DNA of 61,529 nucleotides from an uncultured Clostridia bacterium (GTDB taxonomy: Bacteria; Bacillota; Clostridia; TANB77; CAG-508), in the NCBI GenBank assembly GCA_934120645.1, contig CAKOUO010000009.1, positions 1-61,529 on the forward strand. The letters run 5' to 3'. The position numbers and the translations under genes are program-made. The notes below the pieces were generated by a model that was not told the DNA's origin, searched no databases, and saw nothing but the letters and a program-made list of their open reading frames with translations. Of this stretch, positions 1 through 8,754 are shown in pieces. Within the stretch, counting starts at the first letter, position 1. The number at the start of each line of letters is the position of its first letter.

Positions 1-86
1 CTTGAAACAACCAAAAGTAATGAACTGTTAATAAGCATTAACATTATCACAAATATTGCTATACTTCTTTTTAAAATCTCTTTCAT
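1..86 (-). CDS. Secreted or membrane protein, N-terminal fragment cut by window edge
   Basis: An open frame starts at the ATG complementary to 84-86 and runs off the left edge after 28 codons. It is preceded by a strong ribosome binding site (AGGGGG, complement of about 93-98). The residues visible are a short Lys/Arg-containing start followed by a run of Ile, Leu, Val and Met, which is a signal peptide or first membrane segment. Nothing of the mature protein is in the window, so no function can be given. Confidence 0.55.
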   Translation of the reverse strand, partial: MKEILKRSIAIFVIMLMLINSSLLLVVS

Positions 87-327
87 TGAATATTCCCCCT
101 ATTTCTAGATAATTCACCTATCGTAATTTTACTTATTTATATTAATATATTCAATACTCTTATTTTTAACTTCTTACAATATTACAAAAAATTCCAATTT
201 ATTTACTAGGGAAGCACATTTTAAACTTTTTTCTACATAAAAAATTAAATTTTTATTACAATTTTATTACACATATCTTATTTTTATAAATTTTGTTATT
301 ATGTAAAAAAATATTACATATTTTATC

Positions 328-356
328 TTGATTAGCATTATAGAAAATGTTAAAAT
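328..356 (+). promoter_or_regulatory. SigA-type promoter of the TtcA-like gene
   Basis: TTGATT (328-333), a 17-base spacer and TAAAAT (351-356), 34 bases before the start codon. The rest of the roughly 300-base gap (87-327) is AT-rich and I see no other gene or structure in it. Confidence 0.6.
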
Positions 357-389
357 ACCTTTAACATTAAACAATTAAGGAGGCCAAAA

Positions 390-1100
390 ATGCAAAGAAT
401 ACTAAGTCATATGAGAAAAGCAATAGAAGATTATCATATGATAGAAGAAAATGATAAAATAGCTGTATGTCTTTCTGGTGGAAAAGATTCAATAACAATG
501 TTGCATGCTTTTAAAGCATTGCAAAGGTTTTATCCTAAAAAATTTGAAATAATTGCCATAAGTATTGACCCTGGATTTGAATTTTTTGATACACATTTTC
601 TACAAGAAATTTGTGATAAATTAGAAATTCCATTATTTATTGAAAAAAGTCATACTAAGGAAATAGTATTTGATATAAGAAAAGAAAAAAATCCATGTTC
701 TTTATGTGCTAATTTGCGTAGAGGAATAATAAATTCACTTGCAGTTAGAGAAGGTTGTAATAAAATAGCTTTAGGCCATAATCAAGATGATGTATTAGAA
801 ACATTTCTACTTAATTTATTATATGCAGGAAACATTGGTACATTTTCGCCAGTAAGCTATATGGATAGGTCTGGTGTAACTTTAATTAGACCTCTAGTAT
901 ATACTCCTGAAAAAGATACCAAAAGATTTATAAGGAAAAATAATTTAACTGTTATGCCTAAAGTTTGCCCTATGGATGGAACTTCTAAAAGAGAATCTAT
1001 GAAACAAATGATTTTTCTTTTGCAAAAAGATATTCCTACAGTTAGAGCTAATTTATTTGGTGCAATTCAAAGAAATTTAGATGATTGGAAGTTAAAATAA
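390..1100 (+). CDS. TtcA/TtuA-family tRNA thiolation ATPase (PP-loop)
   Basis: This is a PP-loop ATP pyrophosphatase of the TtcA/TtuA family. Such enzymes adenylate a tRNA base and replace its oxygen with sulfur. The PP-loop SGGKDS is at residues 29-34. A CxxC pair (C103, C106) and a later Cys (C193) match the three cysteines that hold an Fe-S cluster in this family. The length of 236 residues is slightly short for bacterial TtcA (about 250-310). The start has a clear AAGGAGG site. Family assignment is firm. Whether the target is cytidine 32 (TtcA) or another base cannot be told from sequence alone, so I leave the symbol empty. It stands alone, with its own promoter and a hairpin terminator. 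Confidence 0.85.
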   Translation: MQRILSHMRKAIEDYHMIEENDKIAVCLSGGKDSITMLHAFKALQRFYPKKFEIIAISIDPGFEFFDTHFLQEICDKLEIPLFIEKSHTKEIVFDIRKEKNPCSLCANLRRGIINSLAVREGCNKIALGHNQDDVLETFLLNLLYAGNIGTFSPVSYMDRSGVTLIRPLVYTPEKDTKRFIRKNNLTVMPKVCPMDGTSKRESMKQMIFLLQKDIPTVRANLFGAIQRNLDDWKLK

Positions 1101-1112
1101 TTTTTATATAAA

Positions 1113-1152
1113 AAAACGACACATTGCTTTAATAAGCTATGTGCCGTTTTTT
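1113..1152 (+). terminator. Bidirectional hairpin terminator
   Basis: A 12-bp stem with one mismatch (AAAACGACACAT / ATGTGCCGTTTT) is followed by T residues on the plus strand and preceded by A residues, so it can serve both the TtcA-like gene and the converging phosphoglucomutase gene. Confidence 0.7.
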
Positions 1153-1225
1153 ATCTGCTCAAAATAGTAACTAAAATTATAATTAATAAAGTTTACTAAG
1201 TTTGAAATTGATTTTTATAAAAGTA

Positions 1226-2953
1226 TTATTTTACTATTGCAACCATTGCATTTTTTAAATCTTCTAATTTATTTGTTGCATCTTCTTCTGATTTTCCCTT
1301 AACGCCCATATATAATTTTATCTTAGGCTCTGTACCAGAAGGTCTAACACAACACCAACTATTATCTTCTAATTCATAATATAGAACATTAGATTTTGGT
1401 AATCCTGTTTTTGTTTCTTCACCTGTTATCATATTTTTTACATAATCTTTTTCTATATCTTTAAATGTTAATACTTTATATTTTCCAATTGATTCAACTG
1501 GAGTATTTCTCATATTTGTCATCATTTCTTGTATTTTTTCAGCACCTTCAGCACCTTCTAATACTATTGAAACTTGAGTTTCTTTATAATATCCATATTT
1601 TTCGTAGATATTAATCATTTGATCCCATAATGTTTCACCTTTAGCTCTATAATAACAAGCTGCTTCACATAGTGCCATTACTGCTGCAATTCCATCTTTA
1701 TCTCTTGCATAGTCACCTATTAAGCATCCATAACTTTCTTCAAATCCGAATACATATTTATGCCCATTAGATTCCTCTTCTTTTTTCATTATAGCTCCAA
1801 TATTTTTAAATCCTGTTAAAACTTCATATAATTTTAAATTATATTCTTTGGCAATTGCTTGTGTTAAATTTGAAGATACAATAGTTGTTATTATCATTCC
1901 TTTTTCAGGTAAAATTCCTTTTTCTTTCATTTGAGAAATTCTATATTCAGCAATTAATAATGCAGACATATTTCCTGTATATGTCATATATTCTCCTGTT
2001 TTGCTATCTTTTGCATAAATTCCTAATCTATCAGCATCAGGGTCTGTTGCTAATACAACATCAGCATCAACCTTTTTTGCTAATTCTAAAGCTAATTTAA
2101 ATGCCTTTTTATCCTCTGGATTTGGATAATCTACTGTTGGGAAATTACCATCAGGATCTTTTTGTTCTGGAACAACATATAAATTTTCTATTCCTATTTC
2201 TTTTAATAGTCTTTCTGCTATTGTATTTCCTGTTCCATGTAATGGAGTATAAACTACTTTTAAATTTTTACCTTGCTCTTTTACTATTTCTGGATTTATT
2301 ATTAAAGATTTTAAAGTATTAATATATTTATCATCCATTTCTTTTCCAACAATATTAAATAATCCACTTTCTATTGCTTCTTCTTTTGATATTTCTTTAA
2401 TTTCATTATATTCTTTTACAGCTCTTACCTTTGCTATTATATCTTTATCTCTTGGAGCAACTATTTGTGATCCATCATCCCAATAAACTTTATATCCATT
2501 ATATTTAGGTGGATTATGACTTGCTGTAATCATAATTCCTGCTGTGCATTTTAAGTTTCTTACTGCAAATGATAATTCTGGAACTGGTCTCAAGTTTTCA
2601 AATAAATATGTTTTTATTCCATTTGCATTTAATATTAAAGCTGTTTGTAAACTAAATTCTTTAGACATTTTTCTGGAATCATAACTAATAGCAACACCTT
2701 TATCTTGTGTTCCTTGTTCTATAATATAATTTGCCAATCCTTGTGTTGCTTTTCCTACTGTATATTTATTCATTCTGTTTGTTCCTGCTCCTATAACCCC
2801 ACGAAGTCCTGCTGTACCAAACTCTAATTCTTTATAGAATCTATCTTCTATCTCCTTTTCATCATCTTTAATTTCTAATAATTCTTTTTTTGTTTCTTCA
2901 TCAAAGTCTGAGCTTGTTAGCCATCTTTGATACTCTTTTAAATAATCAATCAT
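1226..2953 (-). CDS. pgcA: Alpha-phosphoglucomutase / phosphomannomutase
   Basis: Interconverts glucose-1-phosphate and glucose-6-phosphate, feeding nucleotide-sugar synthesis. The hallmarks of the alpha-D-phosphohexomutase superfamily are all present in order: the phosphoserine loop TASHNP (about residues 143-148, Ser145 carries the phosphate), the metal-binding DPDADR loop near residue 305, the sugar-binding GFEESYG loop, and the C-terminal phosphate-binding RPSGTEPK. The length of 575 residues is the usual one for Firmicutes PgcA. An upstream ATG 18 bases earlier is open, but the strong AAGGAAGG site lies just before the ATG at 2953, so I chose that start. The next gene upstream is a UDP-sugar pyrophosphorylase, which uses the hexose-1-phosphate product. 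Confidence 0.92.
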   Translation of the reverse strand: MIDYLKEYQRWLTSSDFDEETKKELLEIKDDEKEIEDRFYKELEFGTAGLRGVIGAGTNRMNKYTVGKATQGLANYIIEQGTQDKGVAISYDSRKMSKEFSLQTALILNANGIKTYLFENLRPVPELSFAVRNLKCTAGIMITASHNPPKYNGYKVYWDDGSQIVAPRDKDIIAKVRAVKEYNEIKEISKEEAIESGLFNIVGKEMDDKYINTLKSLIINPEIVKEQGKNLKVVYTPLHGTGNTIAERLLKEIGIENLYVVPEQKDPDGNFPTVDYPNPEDKKAFKLALELAKKVDADVVLATDPDADRLGIYAKDSKTGEYMTYTGNMSALLIAEYRISQMKEKGILPEKGMIITTIVSSNLTQAIAKEYNLKLYEVLTGFKNIGAIMKKEEESNGHKYVFGFEESYGCLIGDYARDKDGIAAVMALCEAACYYRAKGETLWDQMINIYEKYGYYKETQVSIVLEGAEGAEKIQEMMTNMRNTPVESIGKYKVLTFKDIEKDYVKNMITGEETKTGLPKSNVLYYELEDNSWCCVRPSGTEPKIKLYMGVKGKSEEDATNKLEDLKNAMVAIVK

Positions 2954-3012
2954 AAAAACCTTCCTTTCCATCTTTTATGTATTCCTATCATAACACTTTT
3001 TTAAAAATAAAT

Positions 3013-3042
3013 AAAGGTAGATTTTAAAATTTATCTACCTTT
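3013..3042 (-). terminator. Rho-independent terminator
   Basis: A perfect 10-bp stem (AAAGGTAGAT / ATCTACCTTT) directly after the stop of the pyrophosphorylase gene, followed on the minus strand by a T-rich tract. Confidence 0.75.
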
Positions 3043-3048
3043 GCTTTT

Positions 3049-4296
3049 TTATTTTAAATGATGAAAATCTTCATATAATTTTCTAGCAGTACTTGGGCAA
3101 TCTACTCCAGCATCATCTGCATTTTTTACAGGTGCAAATTCTTCTTCTCTTTTTACTCTCAAAATTGCCATATCATCAACTTCACCAAAAGCATCAAATA
3201 AAAATGCTTCAAATTTATATGCATTTGGTGAATCTGGTACAACTAAATTTCCGTCTTTGTCAATATATTTAGCTTTTTTATATGCACTATGATATGGTAA
3301 TGGATTTGCTCCCATTCTTTCAACTGCATCTATATTAAATAAATTACAAAGTATATGTGATTCTCCATATAAAAGTTCTCCGTTTTTATCAACTGCTTCT
3401 GCCATTTCATCACTAATTTCTGAATATTCTACAACTCCAGGTCTTCCATTTCTTTTACAGAAAACACCTACTTTTTCATGTGGATTTGCTTTAACTATTG
3501 ATTTACAAGCAACTGTTACTTTTTTATCTATTGCAACTCCCATTAAAACTGGATCTACCATTTTTACTAAACAGTTGTCTACTCCACCAATAAATATCCA
3601 TTCAATTCCTAATTCTCTCATTTTTTCAGTCATACCTGTTTTTACTAGTGATTCATATATACCACCATGACCATCAGCAGCTTGTTTTATTAATCCATCT
3701 TCACCAATTAGTATTCTTCCTTCTGTATCAACCATTGGTAATTCACCTTGTATAAAGAAAAATATATTTTTGTCTTTTTGATATCCAAAATATTTATTTT
3801 TTTCAAAAAATTCTACTGTTTCTTTGTTATTTTCTCTACTTGTCATTATAAACCAAGGAATTGTAACTCCATATTTTTTTCCTTCTTCTTTTAAAGAATC
3901 ACATAGCAACTCGAATAAAGACTTATGAGAATCTAAACCTATATCATAAGTTCCTTTTGGTCCTTTATGTCCAAGTCTTGTTCCTTGTCCACCAGCCATT
4001 GTTACAGCTGCTAATTTTCCTTCTTTTATTGCGTCTTTTCCTAATTTTTCATAATATTTATATTTATCATTTAATTTATATTTATCCAAATATTCCATAG
4101 GTTCTATTTTGTCTTCAGATACTTTTGGATTTTTTGTGTTATCATATAACTTATTAATTAATTCAAAATCAATATTAAATATTTGATTTAATAATTTTTC
4201 TTTTTTTTGTTCATCTAATTTATCATATCCATTTAATAAATGTTCTTGATGATATTTTTTTAAAATATATTTTGCTTCCTCCAATGTATTATCCAT
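3049..4296 (-). CDS. UDPGP-family UTP:sugar-1-phosphate uridylyltransferase
   Basis: A 415-residue member of the eukaryote-like UDPGP family (UDP-N-acetylglucosamine or UDP-glucose pyrophosphorylase). It transfers UMP from UTP onto a sugar-1-phosphate. The nucleotide-binding loop GGQGTRLG is at residues 102-109, followed by a Gly/Pro/Lys-rich segment typical of the family. The mid-region with KANPHEK and the GVVEYSE motif also fits. A TTG 18 bases upstream is open, but AAAGGAAG lies between it and the ATG at 4296, which I take as the start. It is upstream of the phosphoglucomutase and transcribed the same way, which fits a UDP-sugar pathway. Which sugar it prefers cannot be decided here. Confidence 0.82.
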   Translation of the reverse strand: MDNTLEEAKYILKKYHQEHLLNGYDKLDEQKKEKLLNQIFNIDFELINKLYDNTKNPKVSEDKIEPMEYLDKYKLNDKYKYYEKLGKDAIKEGKLAAVTMAGGQGTRLGHKGPKGTYDIGLDSHKSLFELLCDSLKEEGKKYGVTIPWFIMTSRENNKETVEFFEKNKYFGYQKDKNIFFFIQGELPMVDTEGRILIGEDGLIKQAADGHGGIYESLVKTGMTEKMRELGIEWIFIGGVDNCLVKMVDPVLMGVAIDKKVTVACKSIVKANPHEKVGVFCKRNGRPGVVEYSEISDEMAEAVDKNGELLYGESHILCNLFNIDAVERMGANPLPYHSAYKKAKYIDKDGNLVVPDSPNAYKFEAFLFDAFGEVDDMAILRVKREEEFAPVKNADDAGVDCPSTARKLYEDFHHLK

Positions 4297-4387
4297 AATC
4301 TTTCTTCCTTTCAACTTTTATTGTTACTTTTCGTACTATTATTTATATACTATATTTTAAAAATTATCAAGTATTTTTATTAAAATA

Positions 4388-4855
4388 TTATAACTTACTA
4401 ATTCCAGATGTAGATAAAACCTTATTATATTTTCCAGAAATATTTGTAATGTCTTCTTGTAACTCATTTACATCATAGCAATCTATAATTTTAAGATTTT
4501 CTAAATTACCCCAATTATTAATATTTTCATTAATGTTATTTATATAATTTTCTTTTCCTTTAACAAATACTATTACCTCATCACTTTCTTTGTTTAATTC
4601 TTTTATTTCTTTAAATTTACTAAAATCATCACTTTTCCAATCTATTTTTAATATTTTTTCTTTTTCATTTTCATCTAAGTTTACTCTAGATATTACTTTT
4701 TGCATTGTTTCTTCTAAATTATTTTCTGTAACAATTACTATATTCTTATTTTCTTTTAATTTTTCATTAATATAAGGCAATGTTATCATTTCAAAATGAT
4801 AATCACTTGCAAAAAATAAACATATTTTTTCTTTGCTTTTGTTTTCTTTCATCAT
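4388..4855 (-). CDS. Uncharacterised soluble protein
   Basis: About 155 residues, no signal peptide or membrane segment. The frame is open back to a TTG at 4888, but a GAAAGGG site precedes the paired ATG ATG at 4855/4852, so I start there. Short hydrophobic strands (ICLFFAS, NIVIVTE, EVIVFVKG, LKIIDCYDV) alternate with charged helices, suggesting an alpha/beta fold of the Rossmann or RecA kind. There is no GxxxxGK loop, so ATP binding is not supported. I do not recognise the family. It sits alone between the pyrophosphorylase gene and the divergent spoIIR. Confidence 0.6.
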   Translation of the reverse strand: MMKENKSKEKICLFFASDYHFEMITLPYINEKLKENKNIVIVTENNLEETMQKVISRVNLDENEKEKILKIDWKSDDFSKFKEIKELNKESDEVIVFVKGKENYINNINENINNWGNLENLKIIDCYDVNELQEDITNISGKYNKVLSTSGISKL

Positions 4856-4997
4856 TGACAAACCAACCCTTTCAATTTCAAATGTCAAATCCTTTTCTTT
4901 AGCATTCTTAATTTTTGTTACTGGTAAATTTTACCATTTATTTTGAAATATGTCAATATCATTTCAATAATATTTCAATAATATTTCATCGTGTTTT

Positions 4998-5004
4998 TTC
5001 GACA
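4998..5004 (-). promoter_or_regulatory. Candidate 0A box upstream of spoIIR
   Basis: The 7-mer TTCGACA (reverse complement of the Spo0A-binding consensus TGTCGAA) lies 88 bases before the spoIIR start. A 7-mer can occur by chance, so this is tentative. Confidence 0.3.
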
Positions 5005-5091
5005 AATTAAAGATATATGTATATTTTTAGAAAATTGGTAAATAATTAAATTAAAGAAATTTTTAGAAAAAAAGTTTAACGGAGGTAACTT

Positions 5092-5757
5092 ATGAAAAAA
5101 ATTTTAAATTTTATTAAAAATCCCAAATTAAAAATAATTTGTATTTTAGCATTTTTGCTTTTTTTATATACAACTATTTGTGCCTTTTCTTATGCACAAT
5201 CAACATCTTCTGATATTGCAAATAGTGTATTTAGACTTCATGTTATTGCAAATAGTAATAGTGATGATGATCAAAATTTAAAATATAAAGTTAGAGATAG
5301 TTTATTAAATTATATGAATAATATTTGTTCTAATTGTTCTTCTAAAGAAGAAGCAATTAAACTTGTAACAGAACATCAAGAAGAATTTAAGCAAGTAGCA
5401 TTAGATACTATTAAAAATGAAGGTTATTCATATGATGTAAAAATAGAAATTGGAAACTTTGAATTTCCAACAAAACAATATGGAGATATTTCACTTCCTG
5501 CAGGATATTATGATGCATTAAAAGTTGAAATAGAAAAAGCAGAAGGAAGAAATTGGTGGTGTGTAATGTTCCCATCTCTATGTTTTGTAGATATTTCTTC
5601 AGGAATTGTTCCAGAAGAATCAAAAGAAGAACTTCAAAACAATTTATCAGATGAAGAATATTCTCTAATATCAAATAATTCAGACAACACTGTAAAATTC
5701 AAATTTAAATTATTAGAATTATTTGCAAATACAGGTTTAACAACTGCTAAAAATTAA
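5092..5757 (+). CDS. spoIIR: Stage II sporulation protein R
   Basis: SpoIIR is the secreted signal made in the forespore that triggers SpoIIGA to cleave pro-sigma-E in the mother cell. The 221-residue protein begins with a basic segment and one membrane or signal segment (about residues 15-33), followed by the family's most conserved stretch, FRLHVIANSNS with a downstream KYKVRD (about residues 47-68). The C-terminal half, with its NWWCVMFPSLC segment, also matches the family. The start has a CGGAGG site. It is monocistronic with its own hairpin terminator. Its presence supports a spore-forming lineage. Confidence 0.93.
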   Translation: MKKILNFIKNPKLKIICILAFLLFLYTTICAFSYAQSTSSDIANSVFRLHVIANSNSDDDQNLKYKVRDSLLNYMNNICSNCSSKEEAIKLVTEHQEEFKQVALDTIKNEGYSYDVKIEIGNFEFPTKQYGDISLPAGYYDALKVEIEKAEGRNWWCVMFPSLCFVDISSGIVPEESKEELQNNLSDEEYSLISNNSDNTVKFKFKLLELFANTGLTTAKN

Positions 5758-5762
5758 ATTTT

Positions 5763-5804
5763 AAAAAGAGGTTTTTAAAGCATTTCTTAAAATACCTCTT
5801 TTTT
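5763..5804 (+). terminator. Rho-independent terminator of spoIIR
   Basis: Stem AAAAAGAGGT / ACCTCTTTTTT with further pairing inside, ending in a T run. Confidence 0.75.
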
Positions 5805-5816
5805 GTTACCTAACTC

Positions 5817-5845
5817 TTGAAATAGTTCTCACTTTATGGTATATT
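5817..5845 (+). promoter_or_regulatory. SigA-type promoter of murA operon
   Basis: TTGAAA (5817-5822), 17-base spacer, TATATT (5840-5845), 42 bases before the murA start. Confidence 0.65.
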
Positions 5846-5887
5846 TTAGAAAACATTTACCAAAAATACTAACTAGGGGGAATTCAA

Positions 5888-7147
5888 TTGGAAAAATTAG
5901 TAATAACAGGACCAACACCTTTAAAAGGTGAAGTAGAAATAAATGGAGCAAAAAATGCTGCTGTGGCAATATTACCAGCAACATTATTAATAAATGGTGT
6001 ATGCACAATAAATAATTTACCTAATATAAGTGATGTTCAAATATCTTGCAAAATATTAGAACAATTAGGTGCAAAAATTATATGGAATAATCCAAATGAA
6101 ATAACAATTGATACTAGAAATATAAATACAACAAAAGCACCTTTAGATTTAACAAGTAAATTTAGAGCTTCTTATTATATAATTGGTGCAATGCTTGGAA
6201 GAATGGGAGAAATTGAAGTAGGAATGCCTGGTGGTTGTAAACTTGGTGCAAGACCAATTGACCAACACATAAAGGGATTTGAATTACTAGGTGCAAATGT
6301 CTCTGTAGAAAACGGAAAAATCCATGCAAAATCTAATAATTTAGTAGGTAATTCTATATATATGGATATTGTTTCTGTTGGTGCAACAATTAATGTAATG
6401 CTAGCTGCTGTTCTTGCAAAAGGTACAACAATTATTGATAATGCCGCTAAAGAACCTCACATTGTAGATGTTGCTAACTTCTTAAATACAATGGGTGCAG
6501 ATATAAGAGGTGCTGGAACAGATGTTATTAAAATAAATGGTGTTGAAAAATTAACTGGAAACGCAACTTATTCTGTTGTTCCAGATCAAATAGAAGCAGG
6601 AACATTTATGCTTGCAGCAATAGCATCAAAGGGAGATTTACTTATAAAAAACTGTATAACAAAACACTTAGATTCTTTAACAGCCAAAATAATAGAAATT
6701 GGTGGAAATGTAGAAGATTATGGTGATAGTATAAGAGTTTGGTATAGTAAAAGACCTAATAAAGCAACAATTAAAACATTGCCATACCCTGGATTTCCAA
6801 CAGACTTACAACCTCAAATGGGTGTAGTTTTATCAACAGCAAATGGTACAAGTATTATAAATGAAAGTATTTGGGAATCTAGATTTCAATATACTGATGA
6901 ATTAAACAAAATGGGTGCTAAGATAACAGCACAAGGAAAATCTGCTGTAATAGAAGGTGTTGACGAATTATTTGGTGCACCTGTTTATTCTACAGACTTA
7001 AGAGCTGGAGCAGCTTTAATAATTGCTGGTATTTCTGCAAATGGAACTACAGAAGTATATAACTTAGAACATATTGATAGAGGATATGAACATATAGAAG
7101 ATAAATTTAGAAAAATTGGTGCTAATATAAAAAGAGTAACAGAATAA
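5888..7147 (+). CDS. murA: UDP-N-acetylglucosamine 1-carboxyvinyltransferase
   Basis: First committed step of peptidoglycan synthesis: transfers enolpyruvate from phosphoenolpyruvate to UDP-GlcNAc. The 419-residue length is normal. Active-site features are visible: Lys22 in the NGAKNA loop, the PGGC loop with the phosphoenolpyruvate- and fosfomycin-reactive Cys117, and the GFPTDLQPQ segment near residue 300 carrying the catalytic Asp. The start codon is TTG at 5888, chosen because AGGGGG precedes it by 7 bases and the N-terminus matches the family. A Cys at position 117 predicts fosfomycin sensitivity at the target level. It heads a run with the WalJ-like hydrolase and rlmH. Confidence 0.96.
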   Translation: MEKLVITGPTPLKGEVEINGAKNAAVAILPATLLINGVCTINNLPNISDVQISCKILEQLGAKIIWNNPNEITIDTRNINTTKAPLDLTSKFRASYYIIGAMLGRMGEIEVGMPGGCKLGARPIDQHIKGFELLGANVSVENGKIHAKSNNLVGNSIYMDIVSVGATINVMLAAVLAKGTTIIDNAAKEPHIVDVANFLNTMGADIRGAGTDVIKINGVEKLTGNATYSVVPDQIEAGTFMLAAIASKGDLLIKNCITKHLDSLTAKIIEIGGNVEDYGDSIRVWYSKRPNKATIKTLPYPGFPTDLQPQMGVVLSTANGTSIINESIWESRFQYTDELNKMGAKITAQGKSAVIEGVDELFGAPVYSTDLRAGAALIIAGISANGTTEVYNLEHIDRGYEHIEDKFRKIGANIKRVTE

Positions 7148-7165
7148 TCAAAGGAAGAATATAAT

Positions 7166-7954
7166 ATGTTTAATTTTTGTAGCTTATATAGTGGAAGCAG
7201 TGGTAATAGTTTATTTGTTGAATCAGAAAATACAAAATTATTAATTGATGCTGGTGTTAGTAGCAAAAAAATAGAAACTGCATTAACAAATTTAAATGTT
7301 GACCCTTCTACTATTAATGGAATATTAATAACACACGAACATTCTGATCATGTTCAAGGTTTAGGAACATTTGCAAAAAAATTTGATTTGCCTGTATTTG
7401 TAAATCAAAAAACACTAGATGCAATGCCAAAACAAAAAGAAAAAATATTAGAAAAAAATATTAATATATTTAAAATAGAAGAAAAATTTGAAATAGGTGA
7501 TTTAAAAATAAAACCTTTTTCAATACCACATGATGCAGCAAACCCATGTGGTTTTAATATATTTAAAGACAATAAAAAAATAAGTATAGCAACAGATATT
7601 GGTCATATGACAAATGGTGTAATAAAAAATCTAGAAGATAGTATTTTTATTATGTTAGAATCAAATTATGATCCAGAAGTTTTAAAATATTCTAGATATC
7701 CTTACATATTAAAAACAAGAATTGCTGGTCCTACAGGTCATTTATCTAACGAATCTGCTGGAAAAACAATTTCACATTTACTAAATTCTGGTCTACAACA
7801 AGCTATTTTAGGTCACTTAAGTAAAGAAAGCAATTTTCCAGAACTTGCATATAAAACTGTTGTAGACGAAATAATATCTAGTAATCATAATGAAAATAAT
7901 TTAAAGCTTAGTGTTGCAAGTAGAGATATACCTGGAAATATAATTTCTTTTTAG
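7166..7954 (+). CDS. Metallo-beta-lactamase-fold hydrolase, WalJ/YycJ family
   Basis: A 262-residue metallo-beta-lactamase-fold protein of the YycJ/WalJ family. The metal-binding motif HEHSDH is at residues 57-62, with further His residues (PHDAANPCG, GHMTNG, GPTGHLSN, LGHLS) at the expected spacing. In other Firmicutes the gene lies next to walRK and rlmH and has been linked to wall growth and DNA repair. Here it lies between murA and rlmH, with no walRK in view. AAAGGAAG precedes the ATG. The substrate is unknown. Confidence 0.85.
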   Translation: MFNFCSLYSGSSGNSLFVESENTKLLIDAGVSSKKIETALTNLNVDPSTINGILITHEHSDHVQGLGTFAKKFDLPVFVNQKTLDAMPKQKEKILEKNINIFKIEEKFEIGDLKIKPFSIPHDAANPCGFNIFKDNKKISIATDIGHMTNGVIKNLEDSIFIMLESNYDPEVLKYSRYPYILKTRIAGPTGHLSNESAGKTISHLLNSGLQQAILGHLSKESNFPELAYKTVVDEIISSNHNENNLKLSVASRDIPGNIISF

Positions 7955-7963
7955 GAGAAAAAA

Positions 7964-8443
7964 ATGTTAACAATAAATGTAATATGTATTGGAAAAGTAA
8001 AAGAAAAATTTTTTAGAGATGCTATTGATGAATATTCAAAAAGATTATCAAAATATTGTAAATTAAATATACTAGAATTACCAGATGAAAAAATACCAGA
8101 TAAATTAAATTTAAATTTAGAAAATGAAATTAAAAATAAAGAATGTGAAAATATGATAAATCATATAAAAAAAGATTCTTATATTATATGTTTAGATTTA
8201 AAAGGTAAACAATTTTCTTCTGAAGAGCTTTCAAAAAATATTGAAAATATTTCTATGCAATCTAGTAATATAACATTTATTATTGGTGGTTCTTTAGGTT
8301 TAAATGAAAAAATCTTAAATATTGCAAATCAAAAAATTTGCTTTTCAAAAATGACATTTCCTCACCAATTAATAAGAATATTTTTATTAGAGCAAATTTT
8401 TAGAGCTTTTAAAATATCAAATGGTGAAACATATCATAGATAA
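7964..8443 (+). CDS. rlmH: 23S rRNA (pseudouridine-1915-N3) methyltransferase
   Basis: A SPOUT-fold methyltransferase that modifies pseudouridine 1915 in helix 69 of 23S rRNA on assembled 70S ribosomes. The 159-residue length, the GGSLGLNE loop of the trefoil knot (about residues 105-112) and the C-terminal ISNGETYHR motif are characteristic. Ten bases separate it from the hydrolase gene upstream, with an AGGAG site. A hairpin terminator lies about 150 bases downstream. Confidence 0.95.
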   Translation: MLTINVICIGKVKEKFFRDAIDEYSKRLSKYCKLNILELPDEKIPDKLNLNLENEIKNKECENMINHIKKDSYIICLDLKGKQFSSEELSKNIENISMQSSNITFIIGGSLGLNEKILNIANQKICFSKMTFPHQLIRIFLLEQIFRAFKISNGETYHR

Positions 8444-8489
8444 TTTATTTGGATTGTAGAGAAAATATAAAAGAAATTAAATTTTAAGA

Positions 8490-8711
8490 AATAAGTGGGA
8501 CAAAATTTATTAAAAAATATTGGGGGGATTTTATATTTTCCCTACAAAATTAAAAACTTAATATAAAATTATTGATTAATTTTTTTCGAAATTATTATTA
8601 CTAATAAATTAGTAATAATTTTTTTGATTATAAAAAAAATTGAAATAAATAATATGATTTTAAAAATCATAATACCTCCTATTGCCAAAAATAATTTGTC
8701 CTATTTTTGAT
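8490..8711 (-). ncRNA. Candidate structured RNA (or 33-codon micro-ORF) between spmB and rlmH
   Basis: A consensus promoter (8718-8746) fires to the left into a roughly 310-base gap with no large gene. The predicted transcript starts near 8711 and its first bases (GGACAAA, complement of 8695-8701) can pair with TTTGTCC near 8498-8504, closing a stem around about 200 bases. Internal hairpins are at 8652-8670 and 8594-8619. This shape is reminiscent of 6S RNA, but I cannot confirm it. Alternatively it encodes a 33-residue hydrophobic peptide: AGGAGG, then ATG at 8670 and stop at 8569. The 3' end lacks a clean T-run. Either way, something is transcribed here that is not an annotated gene. Confidence 0.35.
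8594..8625 (+). terminator. Rho-independent terminator of the murA-rlmH operon
   Basis: A perfect 10-bp stem (ATTATTACTA / TAGTAATAAT) with a 6-base loop and a T run on the plus strand. Confidence 0.7.
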
Positions 8712-8717
8712 GTCCTT

Positions 8718-8746
8718 ATTTTATAATGCATTTTATTATTTGTCAA
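8718..8746 (-). promoter_or_regulatory. Consensus SigA promoter reading into the spmB-rlmH gap
   Basis: On the minus strand, TTGACA (complement of 8741-8746), a 17-base spacer and TAAAAT (complement of 8718-8723). It begins only 9 bases after the spmB stop, so it does not serve spmAB. Confidence 0.65.
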
Positions 8747-8754
8747 CAAAAAGA

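Noticed and set aside
5010..5050. SigF-type promoter for spoIIR
   Set aside because: A GTATA element is present, but the spacing to the GG-containing -10-like sequence is too short and the -10 match is poor.
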